From positions 1 to 48,623 of IMG/VR virus record IMGVR_UViG_3300042557_001453: 48,623 bases of DNA. One strand, 5' to 3'. Below, piece after piece: positions 33,311-40,693 of the stretch. Position 1 is the stretch's first letter, and each line of letters starts with the position of its first letter. The notes below the pieces were generated by a model. That model was not told the origin of the DNA and made no database searches. It was given only the letters and a program-made list of their open reading frames with translations. The DNA is from a virus. The position numbers were made by a program, and so were the translations under genes.

Positions 33311-33663
33311 TAGTTTTAATGTGGATGATTGCCGCTTACGGAATGACCAATATTTTGGTTTACGGATCAATCTTTAATGGATTAAGAAATTGGATCCATA
33401 ATAACGCACAACCTAATGTTGGTTGGGTTCTTTTTAGACCTATATTTAGATTTATTTCAGGGTTAATACAATGTGTTCTTTGCACATCAACTTGGGTAGG
33501 TTTTTTCATGTCCTTAACATTATTTGCACCTTGGCATGAATTGATTGGACTTAATAAATATATTTCTATATTTTTTGATGGAATGTTATCGGCAGGTGCC
33601 GTATGGGCAATTAATAGTGTAATCGAATGGTTCGAAGAAAATAGACCAAATAATAATAATTAA
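33307..33663 (+). CDS. Small membrane protein with CxxCxxxWxG motif
   Basis: The 118-residue product has about three membrane helices (near residues 1-24, 48-74 and 84-107). C56-V-L-C59-T-S-T-W63-V-G65 lies in the second, a pattern like the DUF1360-type small membrane proteins of phages. The tail is hydrophilic and Asn-rich. It overlaps the coiled-coil gene by ATGA, so the two are translationally coupled. A role at the host inner membrane is likely. Holin activity is possible but not specifically supported. Confidence 0.7.
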   Translation: MIVLMWMIAAYGMTNILVYGSIFNGLRNWIHNNAQPNVGWVLFRPIFRFISGLIQCVLCTSTWVGFFMSLTLFAPWHELIGLNKYISIFFDGMLSAGAVWAINSVIEWFEENRPNNNN

Positions 33664-33674
33664 CAAAAAGTAAA

Positions 33675-33959
33675 ATGGGAAAAGCTGCAAAAGAACACAG
33701 AAAAAAAGTTGCAAAACGAAATGCAAAAATTAAACAAGAAAAGGCTGGTATGCAAAAGGCTTTTGATATGTTATTACAAGAACAATTGGAAAAATTAAAA
33801 AATGATGAAATGACCGCAATGGTTGGAGACCAAGAAGTTAAAATGGAAATTGTTGAAGATAAAGTAGTTGACCATACATTTAAGTTCACCCCAAATGAGG
33901 AAGAGTCTGCAAAAATCAACAAAGAATTTGAAGAAGTGACGACAGAAGAGGAAAAATAA
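33675..33959 (+). CDS. Small charged protein, unknown
   Basis: The 94-residue protein has a strongly basic N-terminal half (GKAAKEHRKKVAKRNAKIKQ) that is probably helical and nucleic-acid binding. The C-terminal half is acidic (NEEESAKINKEFEEVTTEEE). It has no known domain that I can name. It sits two bases before the gp46-like gene, so it is likely cotranslated with it. Confidence 0.65.
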   Translation: MGKAAKEHRKKVAKRNAKIKQEKAGMQKAFDMLLQEQLEKLKNDEMTAMVGDQEVKMEIVEDKVVDHTFKFTPNEEESAKINKEFEEVTTEEEK

Positions 33960-33961
33960 TA

Positions 33962-36334
33962 ATGGATCTTTTTAATCCACCAAAATTATACAATTACGAA
34001 ATTATGATAAAAGATTTGGACTTTTCTATATTTGAAAACCCAATTATACAAGTTGTATGGGAAGATTTACCAGAAAACTTTACACAAGATAAACTTAAAA
34101 GTGTAAAACATTACTTCTCAAAAAAGTATAATACAACCAATGTTAATGTCTTAACAAAGGCAAAAAACGTTGAAACTGAAGCGATGCAAAGTATTGATGT
34201 TTCGGTAAATATTAACGATGCTCAATATCAACTTGAACTAATTACGAATTATCTAAAGTCAAAAGGACATGAAGATAAGAGTGAAGATGTATTGGCAATT
34301 AATCGAATGGTTGAAAATCGAATGTCTGGTGACGAAGAAAACCAAGCTCAATTTAAAAAGTGGTATATTCGAAACATTGAGTTCTCAAACTTTTTATCAT
34401 ATGGTGAAAATCAAAGATTGGACTTTGATAAGTTAAATGGGATTGTGGTGGTTGAGTCTGATCCACCAAACTTTGGGGGGAAAACGGTTCTTACCGTTGA
34501 CCTCCTAATGTTTTTATTCTTTAACGAAACAACAAAAACAACCAAAGCTGAGGAGATATTTAACCGATTCTCAAATAAAGACAAAGTTCACGTTAAAGGT
34601 GAAATTACCATCGATGGTGAGGATTATGTTATCATAAGAAACATTGAAAGAAAGTTATCTAAAAAAGGTGATTGGAACGTTAAAACTGAATTGGACTTCT
34701 TCAAAAAATTATCGGATGGTACTTTATTAAATTTTACTGGTGAACAAAGAAGAGAAACAGAAGCCTTCATTAAGAATTCAATTGGAACCAAAGAGGACTT
34801 TTTAATGACAATTCTAACAACAGGATCAAATCTTGAAGAGTTGTTAGAGTCAAAACCAACAGCAAGAGGTCAGGTTTTATCGCGTTTTATGGGACTTGAG
34901 TTTTTGAAAAGAAAAGAAGAAGTTGCAAAAGAAATCTACTCCGAGTTTTCAAAACAAAAGATTTCCAACATCTATTCATCAGAGCAATTAAAGACTGATA
35001 TTGAAACTCATCAAAACTCAATTTCTGAATTACAAAATCAAATTAAGGAAAGTAAATTAAAATTGGTTGAGGCTGATGAAGCGATAACAAAAGGTAAAAC
35101 ATATCGTGATGATATGTTAAAGAAAAAACATACAAACATTGATCAAGAATTGAGTTTGTTAAACCCTGAAAAAACCAAAGATGAAATTAAAGAAATTGAA
35201 CGTGAGAAATCGGGATATCTTGCAAAAATATCCGAAATCAAAGTTGTTGAACCTTCTAAATTCTATGAAGAAGACATCCACGACAAGGTTAAAGAGGAGA
35301 TCAGATTACTTTATAAAGAGATCGTACAAGTTGATACAGAAATTGCGTCAATCAATAAACTAAAGTCTTCAGTTGAAGGTGGGATCAAATGTGAACATTG
35401 TGGAATTGAGTTAATGAACGCGGCAATTACTAACGCAAAAATTGCGGAACTTGACGGATATACCCAACATAAAACTCAAAAAGATGAGTTAATGCAGGAA
35501 TTAACCATCAAAGAACAAAGTTTTGTACAACTCAAAAAAGAGTTTGATGAATATGAAAAGAACAAGTTGGTTAAAGAAAAGTATGAGATTTCGGTTGAGA
35601 GTTGTGACCTTAAAATTGGCTCATTAAATGACAAGATCAAAAGGTGGGAGGAAATCCAAGATAAAATCCAAGAAAATCAAAAAATTGAAGTTCAGTTAAT
35701 AAAGGCCGATCTAAGATTAGATGAGTTGGAAAATCAAAGAAGAACGATTAATAATTCAATCACAACAAACGAGGGATCAATCAAATCTATTGAGGAAAAG
35801 ATTGATACCAACCAAAAGAAAATTGTTACAATCAAAGAGGAAGAAGAGAAGGAAAAGATATATAAGATCTACTTGGAACTTTACGGTAAGAATGGAATAT
35901 CAAAAATGATTATGAAAACAATGATGCCATTAATCAATTCTGAATTACAAAGATTGATGGAAGATTCATGTTATTTCAAATTGGAAATTCGTATTAATGA
36001 CAAAAATGAGGTTGAATTTATTATGACTGACAATGCTACTGGTGTTGAGAAATTAATGACTTCAGGATCAGGTTTTGAAAAAACAATTTCTTCTTTGGCT
36101 TTGAGATCAGTCCTTACTAAAATTGCAAGTTTACCTAAACCAAATCTTGTTGTTCTTGATGAGGTGTTTGGAAAAATTGCCAATGACAACTTAGAGATGG
36201 TTTATGAATTCTTCACAAAAATTAAAGATTATTTTGAAAAGATTTTTGTTATAAGTCACAACTCAATAGTGTCTACTTGGGGTGATCATGTTGTAAAAAT
36301 TAAGAAGGAAAACAATTTGTCAAAAGTTTTATAG
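33962..36334 (+). CDS. Recombination ATPase, gp46/SbcC/Rad50-like
   Basis: This 790-residue ATPase pairs with the gp47-like nuclease. After an N-terminal extension of about 130 residues, the core has a Walker A-like G-G-K-T at about 172-175, a long coiled coil broken by a zinc hook (C-E-H-C at about 477-480), a signature-like TSGSGFEKT, and Walker B L-V-V-L-D-E near 729-734. The P-loop lacks its usual first glycine: the eight residues are PPNFGGKT. The N-terminal extension is not seen in T4 gp46 (560 residues) and has no fold I recognise. The protein ends with an H-loop-like ISHNS. The fit with the Rad50 family is strong. Confidence 0.9.
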   Translation: MDLFNPPKLYNYEIMIKDLDFSIFENPIIQVVWEDLPENFTQDKLKSVKHYFSKKYNTTNVNVLTKAKNVETEAMQSIDVSVNINDAQYQLELITNYLKSKGHEDKSEDVLAINRMVENRMSGDEENQAQFKKWYIRNIEFSNFLSYGENQRLDFDKLNGIVVVESDPPNFGGKTVLTVDLLMFLFFNETTKTTKAEEIFNRFSNKDKVHVKGEITIDGEDYVIIRNIERKLSKKGDWNVKTELDFFKKLSDGTLLNFTGEQRRETEAFIKNSIGTKEDFLMTILTTGSNLEELLESKPTARGQVLSRFMGLEFLKRKEEVAKEIYSEFSKQKISNIYSSEQLKTDIETHQNSISELQNQIKESKLKLVEADEAITKGKTYRDDMLKKKHTNIDQELSLLNPEKTKDEIKEIEREKSGYLAKISEIKVVEPSKFYEEDIHDKVKEEIRLLYKEIVQVDTEIASINKLKSSVEGGIKCEHCGIELMNAAITNAKIAELDGYTQHKTQKDELMQELTIKEQSFVQLKKEFDEYEKNKLVKEKYEISVESCDLKIGSLNDKIKRWEEIQDKIQENQKIEVQLIKADLRLDELENQRRTINNSITTNEGSIKSIEEKIDTNQKKIVTIKEEEEKEKIYKIYLELYGKNGISKMIMKTMMPLINSELQRLMEDSCYFKLEIRINDKNEVEFIMTDNATGVEKLMTSGSGFEKTISSLALRSVLTKIASLPKPNLVVLDEVFGKIANDNLEMVYEFFTKIKDYFEKIFVISHNSIVSTWGDHVVKIKKENNLSKVL

Positions 36335-36364
36335 GATTTTTAAAACTAATTAGAATTTTATCAG

Positions 36365-36372
36365 TATATTTG
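36365..36372 (+). promoter_or_regulatory. Bacteroidota-type -7 box (TATATTTG)
   Basis: TATATTTG fits the TAnnTTTG box used by the primary sigma factor of Bacteroidota. It lies 21 bases before the next ATG in a 59-base gap after the gp46-like gene. A matching upstream TTG box is not clear. It may let host polymerase transcribe the sigma-factor operon. Confidence 0.42.
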
Positions 36373-36393
36373 TAGAACAATTAAAACACACAA

Positions 36394-36918
36394 ATGAACT
36401 ACTTACTTTTTGTATATTATAATTCTGAGGTAGAAAACTCAGAAGAAAAAACACAAGAAATCGGAACACAACTTGCAGAACACATGACTAGTGGTCAGGT
36501 TAAATTTATGTATGGTGATCGACACGCAATATTTCATTTTGGGTGTAAAAGTGATTTCCAAGATGTATCCGATGTGGTATTCTTTATTTCCGAAGAAATA
36601 CCGGGATTTGAATACCTTTTAACAAAAAAAGGTAGAGATTACAGTTCAAACTTTGATGAAGACAACCTTGAGCACTTAATGTCGTTAAAGAACACCACAC
36701 CGAAGAAACATAAACCTGCGGCACCAAAATTAAGAACAAACGATATTAAAGATGGGGAACCATTTTTGGATCTATCAAAACTTATTTTAAATTTAAAAAG
36801 AAAAGAGGTTTGTAACCTAACGTTAGATGAGTTATTGGATAAGATCGGTAACGAAGGTATCGAGTCATTGTCAGACTTAGAAAGACAAAAATTAGACGAA
36901 TATTCAAAATCACTTTAA
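36394..36918 (+). CDS. Hypothetical protein, upstream of sigma factor
   Basis: The 174-residue product is not recognised. Residues 1-85 look like a compact alpha/beta domain (YLLFVYYNSEV, then GQVKFMYGDRHAIFHFG). A Lys/Pro-rich linker follows near 103-115, and then a helical C-terminal segment (LTLDELLDKIGNEGIESLSDLERQKLDEYSK). This segment is typical of phage and Bacteroidota proteins in which short helices dock on another protein. It shares an operon with the sigma factor, nine bases apart, so a link to transcription control is possible. Confidence 0.65.
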   Translation: MNYLLFVYYNSEVENSEEKTQEIGTQLAEHMTSGQVKFMYGDRHAIFHFGCKSDFQDVSDVVFFISEEIPGFEYLLTKKGRDYSSNFDEDNLEHLMSLKNTTPKKHKPAAPKLRTNDIKDGEPFLDLSKLILNLKRKEVCNLTLDELLDKIGNEGIESLSDLERQKLDEYSKSL

Positions 36919-36927
36919 CAAACATAT

Positions 36928-37728
36928 ATGAAGGACAAAAACACAAGTGCCCCTATCAATCAGGACGAGATTTACCACTACCTTAAAGATATTAGAAAAA
37001 TTAAGGTAATGACCGCAGAACGCGAACGTCATTTGGCAACACGAATGAAATCTAATGATATCACGTTGATTGAAAAACAACAAATTGAACAAGAGTTGTT
37101 AACAGGAAATCTACGTTTTGTCATAACCGTGGCGAAACAATACCAAAATCAAGGTTTAGATTTATCGGATCTTATCGCTGAAGGTAATTTTGGTTTGATG
37201 AAAGCGATTAAGAACTTTGATTGGAATAAAGATTTACGATTTATTTCTTACGCTGTTTGGTGGGTCAAACAATCTATCATCCAATCTTTGAACGATAATT
37301 CAAGAACAATCCGACTACCGGTGAATGTTGTTCAGGATTTACAAAAAGCCAAAAAAGAATTGGAACAAACAGGTAAAAAACTTGATGATAAATTCCAAAC
37401 CCTACCATCTATCATAGATTTGGATATGAATATCAATGAAGACGGTGATACTCTAATTGATATGATTGAGAATAAAGATGCTGTTGCACCTGACGCTAGT
37501 TTTCACACAAAAGACATACTAAAAGATAAGTTAATGAGACTTTTAAATGTTTTGGATGAAAGAGAAAAAGTCATTGTTGGGGATTATTTTGGGTTGACAG
37601 GAACACCAAGAACTTTGGAAGATATTGGATCTGACTTTGGTTTAACTAAAGAACGTGTTCGTCAGATTAAAGAAAAGGCTCTTCGTAGACTTAGAAATGA
37701 TTCTTCAGAGTTATTTGATTATTTATAA
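36928..37728 (+). CDS. Sigma-70 family RNA polymerase sigma factor, Bacteroidota RpoD type
   Basis: The 266-residue protein has the full primary-sigma architecture without region 1.1. Region 1.2 is at about 11-45 (EIYHYLKDIRKIKVMT). Region 2 is at 60-125 (NLRFVITVAKQYQNQG, then RFISYAVWWVKQSI). Region 3 follows, and region 4 is at 205-258 with the HTH TLEDIGSDFGLTKERVRQIKEKAL. Short sigmas with this NLRFV..VAKQYQNQG sequence are the housekeeping type of Bacteroidota, which is good evidence for the host group. It is far larger than T4 gp55. It could steer host core polymerase to phage promoters such as the TATTTAT sites. Confidence 0.93.
   Translation: MKDKNTSAPINQDEIYHYLKDIRKIKVMTAERERHLATRMKSNDITLIEKQQIEQELLTGNLRFVITVAKQYQNQGLDLSDLIAEGNFGLMKAIKNFDWNKDLRFISYAVWWVKQSIIQSLNDNSRTIRLPVNVVQDLQKAKKELEQTGKKLDDKFQTLPSIIDLDMNINEDGDTLIDMIENKDAVAPDASFHTKDILKDKLMRLLNVLDEREKVIVGDYFGLTGTPRTLEDIGSDFGLTKERVRQIKEKALRRLRNDSSELFDYL
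37720..37727 (+). promoter_or_regulatory. TATTTATA motif before the structured non-coding segment
   Basis: TATTTATAAAATGGG overlaps the last codons of the sigma-factor gene and directly precedes the pseudoknot region. If it is a promoter, it would start a short RNA ending at the terminator about 120 bases on. The match may also be chance within the coding sequence. Confidence 0.3.
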
Positions 37729-37729
37729 A

Positions 37730-37857
37730 ATGGGTTGAACCGAGATTACCCATACAACTCGGCAGAAGGTGCCTGAAGTCACCAAGGTGAAACTCCTCAA
37801 TTCTATCTATACGGTAGAATGAAACTACACTCCCCCACTGGTACCGGTGGGGGTTTT
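37730..37857 (+). ncRNA. Candidate structured RNA (pseudoknot plus hairpins)
   Basis: This gene-free stretch is unusually GC-rich and structured for the window. ATGGGT (37730-37735) pairs with ACCCAT (37748-37753). CCGAG (37740-37744), inside that loop, pairs with CTCGG (37758-37762), giving an H-type pseudoknot. A middle part has GGTG/CACC alternatives (37768-37789). An 8-bp hairpin follows (ATTCTATC / GGTAGAAT, 37800-37820, one G-U pair), then a strong terminator. It could be a free small RNA, a structured 3' end of the sigma mRNA, or an attenuator-like element before the membrane protein gene. It fits no tRNA or riboswitch consensus I know. Confidence 0.55.
37832..37857 (+). terminator. 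Strong rho-independent terminator
   Basis: The 9-bp stem CCCCCACTG / CGGTGGGGG (one G-U pair) with loop GTAC is followed by TTTTATTGTTTT. It ends the sigma-factor transcript and the structured RNA segment. Confidence 0.92.
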
Positions 37858-37902
37858 ATTGTTTTATAGGGTTTATAATTATCAATCATTTGATTATTTT
37901 GA

Positions 37903-37909
37903 TATTTAT
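37903..37909 (+). promoter_or_regulatory. TATTTAT motif upstream of 411-residue membrane protein gene
   Basis: GATATTTATCAAATAAAAC lies between the terminator and the ATG, with 17 bases between core and start codon. It is the only promoter-like sequence available to restart transcription after the strong terminator. Confidence 0.45.
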
Positions 37910-37926
37910 CAAATAAAACAAATTAA

Positions 37927-39162
37927 ATGAATAAAAAATTTTTACCCTGGTTTTTATTGTTTTGTGCTTTAGGATTGTCAGGGACTGCAGCTTATTATAG
38001 TGTTATAGGTTTATCAATAATTTTCTCAGCTGTTGCTATTCCTGTTATTATAATGGGATCGTTTTTAGAAATATCTAAACTTGCAATTGCAACCTATCTA
38101 CACGATAAATGGAAAGAAACTTACGGAGTTTTGAAGATCTATCTTACAATGGCTCTTGTAGTTCTTTCAATTCTAACTTCTGTTGGTATTTACGGGTTAC
38201 TTTCAACAGGATTCCAAAAAAATATTGCGGGTCTTGAAATTAACAATAAAGTAATTGAAAATATTGAAGTTAAAAAAACTCGATTCGAAGAAATCAAAAC
38301 TGACTATCAAAAAGAAAAAGGTGTGTTAGATAAAGATATCACCAATTTAAGAAACGCGCTATCAACCAACACAACTACCCAATCAATAGATAGAACGACA
38401 GGACAAGTCGTTACAAGAGCAAATGGAGGTAATAGAAAGGCTTTTGAAACTCAGTTAAAAGTGGCTCAAGAGAATAGAGATGGAATATCAAAGAAAATTG
38501 AATCTCTTAATGATAGTATTACACGTTTAGATTTAGAAATATTAGATCTGGCTTCTACAGAAATTGAATCAGGTGAGTTAGGTGCAATCAAGTATTTAAG
38601 TGAGATTACAGGGTGGGATGTAAAAAAGACTGCTAACTTTTTCATTCTAACTTTAATATTCGTGTTTGATCCGTTGGCAATTGCTTTGGTTATTTCTACA
38701 AACCAAGCGTTTAAAATTTATAGAAGAAAAGAAGAGGAAGAGGATAAGACTGAAGATGAATATCCTTTTTATGATGAGGTAGAAATACCTGAAAGTTATT
38801 TTGCAAATCATACCCCCCAAGTCACCCCCCAAGTCACCCCCCAAGTCACCCCCCAAGTTGAACCTGAAATTATTGAAAGAATTGTTGAAGTTCCTGTTGA
38901 GGTTATTAAGGAAGTTGAAAGAATTGTTGAAGTTCCTGTGGAAGTTGTAAGAGAGGTTCCTGTTGATAGATTAGTTGAGGTTGTAAGAGAGGTTCCTGTT
39001 GAAGTGGTAAAAGAAATTGAGGTTCCTGTCGAGATCCCGTTCAAATATTACGTAAACGATAATGGTCAAATATTTGATGATCAGGGAAATGAAGTAGAGG
39101 AAAGGTTATTCAATAAAAAGTTAGAGGAGATTGAAAAGAGGGTTTTAAAATATCAAAAATAA
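37927..39162 (+). CDS. Membrane protein with coiled coil and EVPVEV repeat
   Basis: The 411-residue protein has three membrane helices near residues 5-24, 26-45 and 68-94. A charged coiled coil follows at about 105-215, then a fourth helix near 238-262 (ILTLIFVFDPLAIALVIS). A long hydrophilic tail contains four TPQV units and a valine-glutamate repeat (about 316-375). The TPQV units are encoded by a 12-base tandem repeat with C6 runs. It is conserved in style with phage membrane proteins whose DPLAIALV helix lies beside a coiled coil. Function is unknown. Lysis control, superinfection exclusion or a membrane anchor for replication are options. It lies 3 bases before the amidase gene. Confidence 0.72.
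   Translation: MNKKFLPWFLLFCALGLSGTAAYYSVIGLSIIFSAVAIPVIIMGSFLEISKLAIATYLHDKWKETYGVLKIYLTMALVVLSILTSVGIYGLLSTGFQKNIAGLEINNKVIENIEVKKTRFEEIKTDYQKEKGVLDKDITNLRNALSTNTTTQSIDRTTGQVVTRANGGNRKAFETQLKVAQENRDGISKKIESLNDSITRLDLEILDLASTEIESGELGAIKYLSEITGWDVKKTANFFILTLIFVFDPLAIALVISTNQAFKIYRRKEEEEDKTEDEYPFYDEVEIPESYFANHTPQVTPQVTPQVTPQVEPEIIERIVEVPVEVIKEVERIVEVPVEVVREVPVDRLVEVVREVPVEVVKEIEVPVEIPFKYYVNDNGQIFDDQGNEVEERLFNKKLEEIEKRVLKYQK
38812..38859 (+). repeat. Four tandem copies of a 12-base C-rich unit
   Basis: ACCCCCCAAGTC occurs three times followed by ACCCCCCAAGTT, in frame, encoding TPQV x4. Each unit holds a run of six C residues, striking in an AT-rich genome and prone to slippage. Unit-number changes keep the frame, while changes within a C run would truncate the protein. 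Confidence 0.9.
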
Positions 39163-39165
39163 TAT

Positions 39166-39759
39166 ATGGAAATAATTGAAAATTTAATCCAAACAAATTT
39201 TAAAAAAGAAGACAAAAAAAATCAAATAGTTCTTTGTCACACATCAAGAACTCTTTTTGATTACATGGTATCGATAAAGTTTAGATTTGGTGGAAAACCG
39301 ATTAGATTACCTCATTACATTATTAGTAGAGACGGTAGGATTTTGCGGTTATTAGATGAAGAATTAAATGGTTATTTTACTAATAATGATCGAATAAATT
39401 CCAAATCAATTGTGGTTTGTTTGGAAAACTTAGGATGGTTGGAAAAAGAACCATTAAAACATCATCACATTAATTGGATTGGTAATATTTATAAAGAGAA
39501 AGTTTTTGATCGTAAGTGGAGAGATTATTTTTTTTGGCACCCATATACTGACATACAAGTTGAAAAAACTGCAGAGTTGTGTTTAGAGTTGACAAAAAAA
39601 CATAAAATTGAAAAAAACTTTATTGGACATAACACCAAGGTAAAAGGTGTCGAGTCTTTTATTGGGATTATTACGAGATCAAACTTCGATGAATTTGCAA
39701 CGGACTTAAGTCCAGCATTTGATTTTGAAAAATTTAATAAATTGTTGAATGATGAGTAA
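39166..39759 (+). CDS. N-acetylmuramoyl-L-alanine amidase (amidase_2/PGRP fold), likely endolysin
   Basis: The 197-residue protein matches the T7-lysozyme/PGRP fold. The first zinc ligand is H25 in VLCHTSR. The core strand is PHYIISRDGRILRLL. S-I-V-V-C-L-E-N follows at 81-88. H155 lies in FIGHNTK, and D180 in D-L-S-P-A-F-D-F, where the family usually has (C/D)PGPxFxW. It should cut the amide bond between MurNAc and the stem peptide. There is no signal peptide, so it needs a holin to reach the wall. The small membrane genes that follow could supply lysis partners. The usual Gly in DPGP is replaced, a mild oddity. Confidence 0.82.
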   Translation: MEIIENLIQTNFKKEDKKNQIVLCHTSRTLFDYMVSIKFRFGGKPIRLPHYIISRDGRILRLLDEELNGYFTNNDRINSKSIVVCLENLGWLEKEPLKHHHINWIGNIYKEKVFDRKWRDYFFWHPYTDIQVEKTAELCLELTKKHKIEKNFIGHNTKVKGVESFIGIITRSNFDEFATDLSPAFDFEKFNKLLNDE

Positions 39760-40342
39760 TTACGATGAAATAAAAAATTTGATTAAAGCTTCAAGAAAGG
39801 CTTTTAATACAAATTTAAATGAAGATACCCAACGTATTAAAAAACAATACGGGTTATTAACAGAACAACCAGTTGAAAAAGAAGAAGAGGTTGTTAAAGA
39901 TGAAAATCAAATGTTCCAAAAGGAAAAAAAAGATTCTGATGAAATTGGAACCCAAAGAGACAAACAAAAGGCTTTTAGAATATTAGCTAACATCATCGTT
40001 CTTCATGGTAAAACAAAGGCAGATCTACAACTAACCACAGATGAAAAAAACGCATTTACCTCAAGCGTAGATGAGTTTAGAACTGATGTTGCAGAATTAG
40101 TTGAATTTGGTAGGCTTAATGTTTTCCCAACTAACGTTGAATGGTCAGGTAAAATTTTAGAAAATGATATTGAATTTTTCTATACAATCAACGAACCAAA
40201 TGGTATCTACATTAATGGTCAAATGATTAAAATCGATCAAGATTATTTAGAAACAATTAATAAGTTACAGGCTTATTATGAGAAATTTAAAAATAAATGG
40301 AGCAAAATTGTCGCAACAAGACAAGAAGATGTTGAAAAATGA
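39749..40342 (+). CDS. Hypothetical protein, 197 residues
   Basis: It is not recognised. The N-terminus has helical and charged segments with an acidic stretch (VEKEEEVVKDENQ) near residues 45-60. The C-terminal half (residues about 110-190) looks like an alpha/beta domain with IYINGQMIKIDQDYLETI. Cytoplasmic, with no membrane segment. It overlaps the amidase by 11 bases and the next gene by ATGA. A head or scaffold role cannot be excluded. Confidence 0.65.
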   Translation: MMSNYDEIKNLIKASRKAFNTNLNEDTQRIKKQYGLLTEQPVEKEEEVVKDENQMFQKEKKDSDEIGTQRDKQKAFRILANIIVLHGKTKADLQLTTDEKNAFTSSVDEFRTDVAELVEFGRLNVFPTNVEWSGKILENDIEFFYTINEPNGIYINGQMIKIDQDYLETINKLQAYYEKFKNKWSKIVATRQEDVEK

Positions 40343-40692
40343 AAGAGTTCTTAATTAAAAATTGGAAAAATATTATTCTTGGTCTACTAGGAATAATATT
40401 TATATATCTATTAGTCAGAGTTTTTACACCAACACCTGATATGTCTGAACTTAACAAATATAAGTTAGAACAAATAGACAAACATATTAATGAGATGAAA
40501 ACTCTTCAAAAAAACCTAAGTGACTCGATTCAGGTTTATCAAAATAAAATTGACGAGATCGATGATAAAATTTCACACATAAAGGTTGAGAAAAAAGAGG
40601 TGAATAATTTTTACACTCAAAAAAGAGAAGAGATAAAAAACGCAGACAAGAAACAAATCGATAGTCTGTTAAGAAGTAGATATAATTTTTAA
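40339..40692 (+). CDS. Small membrane-anchored coiled-coil protein, spanin-like
   Basis: The 117-residue protein has one N-terminal membrane helix (residues about 11-28, IILGLLGIIFIYLLVRV). A charged coiled coil (about 40-110) would lie in the periplasm. This is the layout of an inner-membrane spanin (Rz), and it lies two genes after the amidase. Sequence identity to known spanins is not something I can claim. The next gene, two bases on, could be its partner. Confidence 0.62.
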   Translation: MKEFLIKNWKNIILGLLGIIFIYLLVRVFTPTPDMSELNKYKLEQIDKHINEMKTLQKNLSDSIQVYQNKIDEIDDKISHIKVEKKEVNNFYTQKREEIKNADKKQIDSLLRSRYNF

Positions 40693-40693
40693 C

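Noticed and set aside
33307-33663. Firm holin assignment for the 118-residue membrane protein
   Set aside because: It is fused by overlap to the recombination operon, far from the amidase, and its CxxCxxxWxG motif fits another family of phage membrane proteins.
37730-37857. Hammerhead or HDV-like ribozyme, tRNA or known riboswitch in the structured segment
   Set aside because: A CTGAAG...GAAAC resemblance to a hammerhead lacks the conserved A9 and a proper three-way junction. The pseudoknot lacks the P3/P4 helices of HDV. No TpsiC-like or anticodon arm is present.
38653-39044. Minus-strand frames opposite the 411-residue membrane protein (GGDLGGDLGG and TSTGTS runs)
   Set aside because: They are the reverse reading of the TPQV minisatellite and the EVPVEV repeat and have no independent coding signal.
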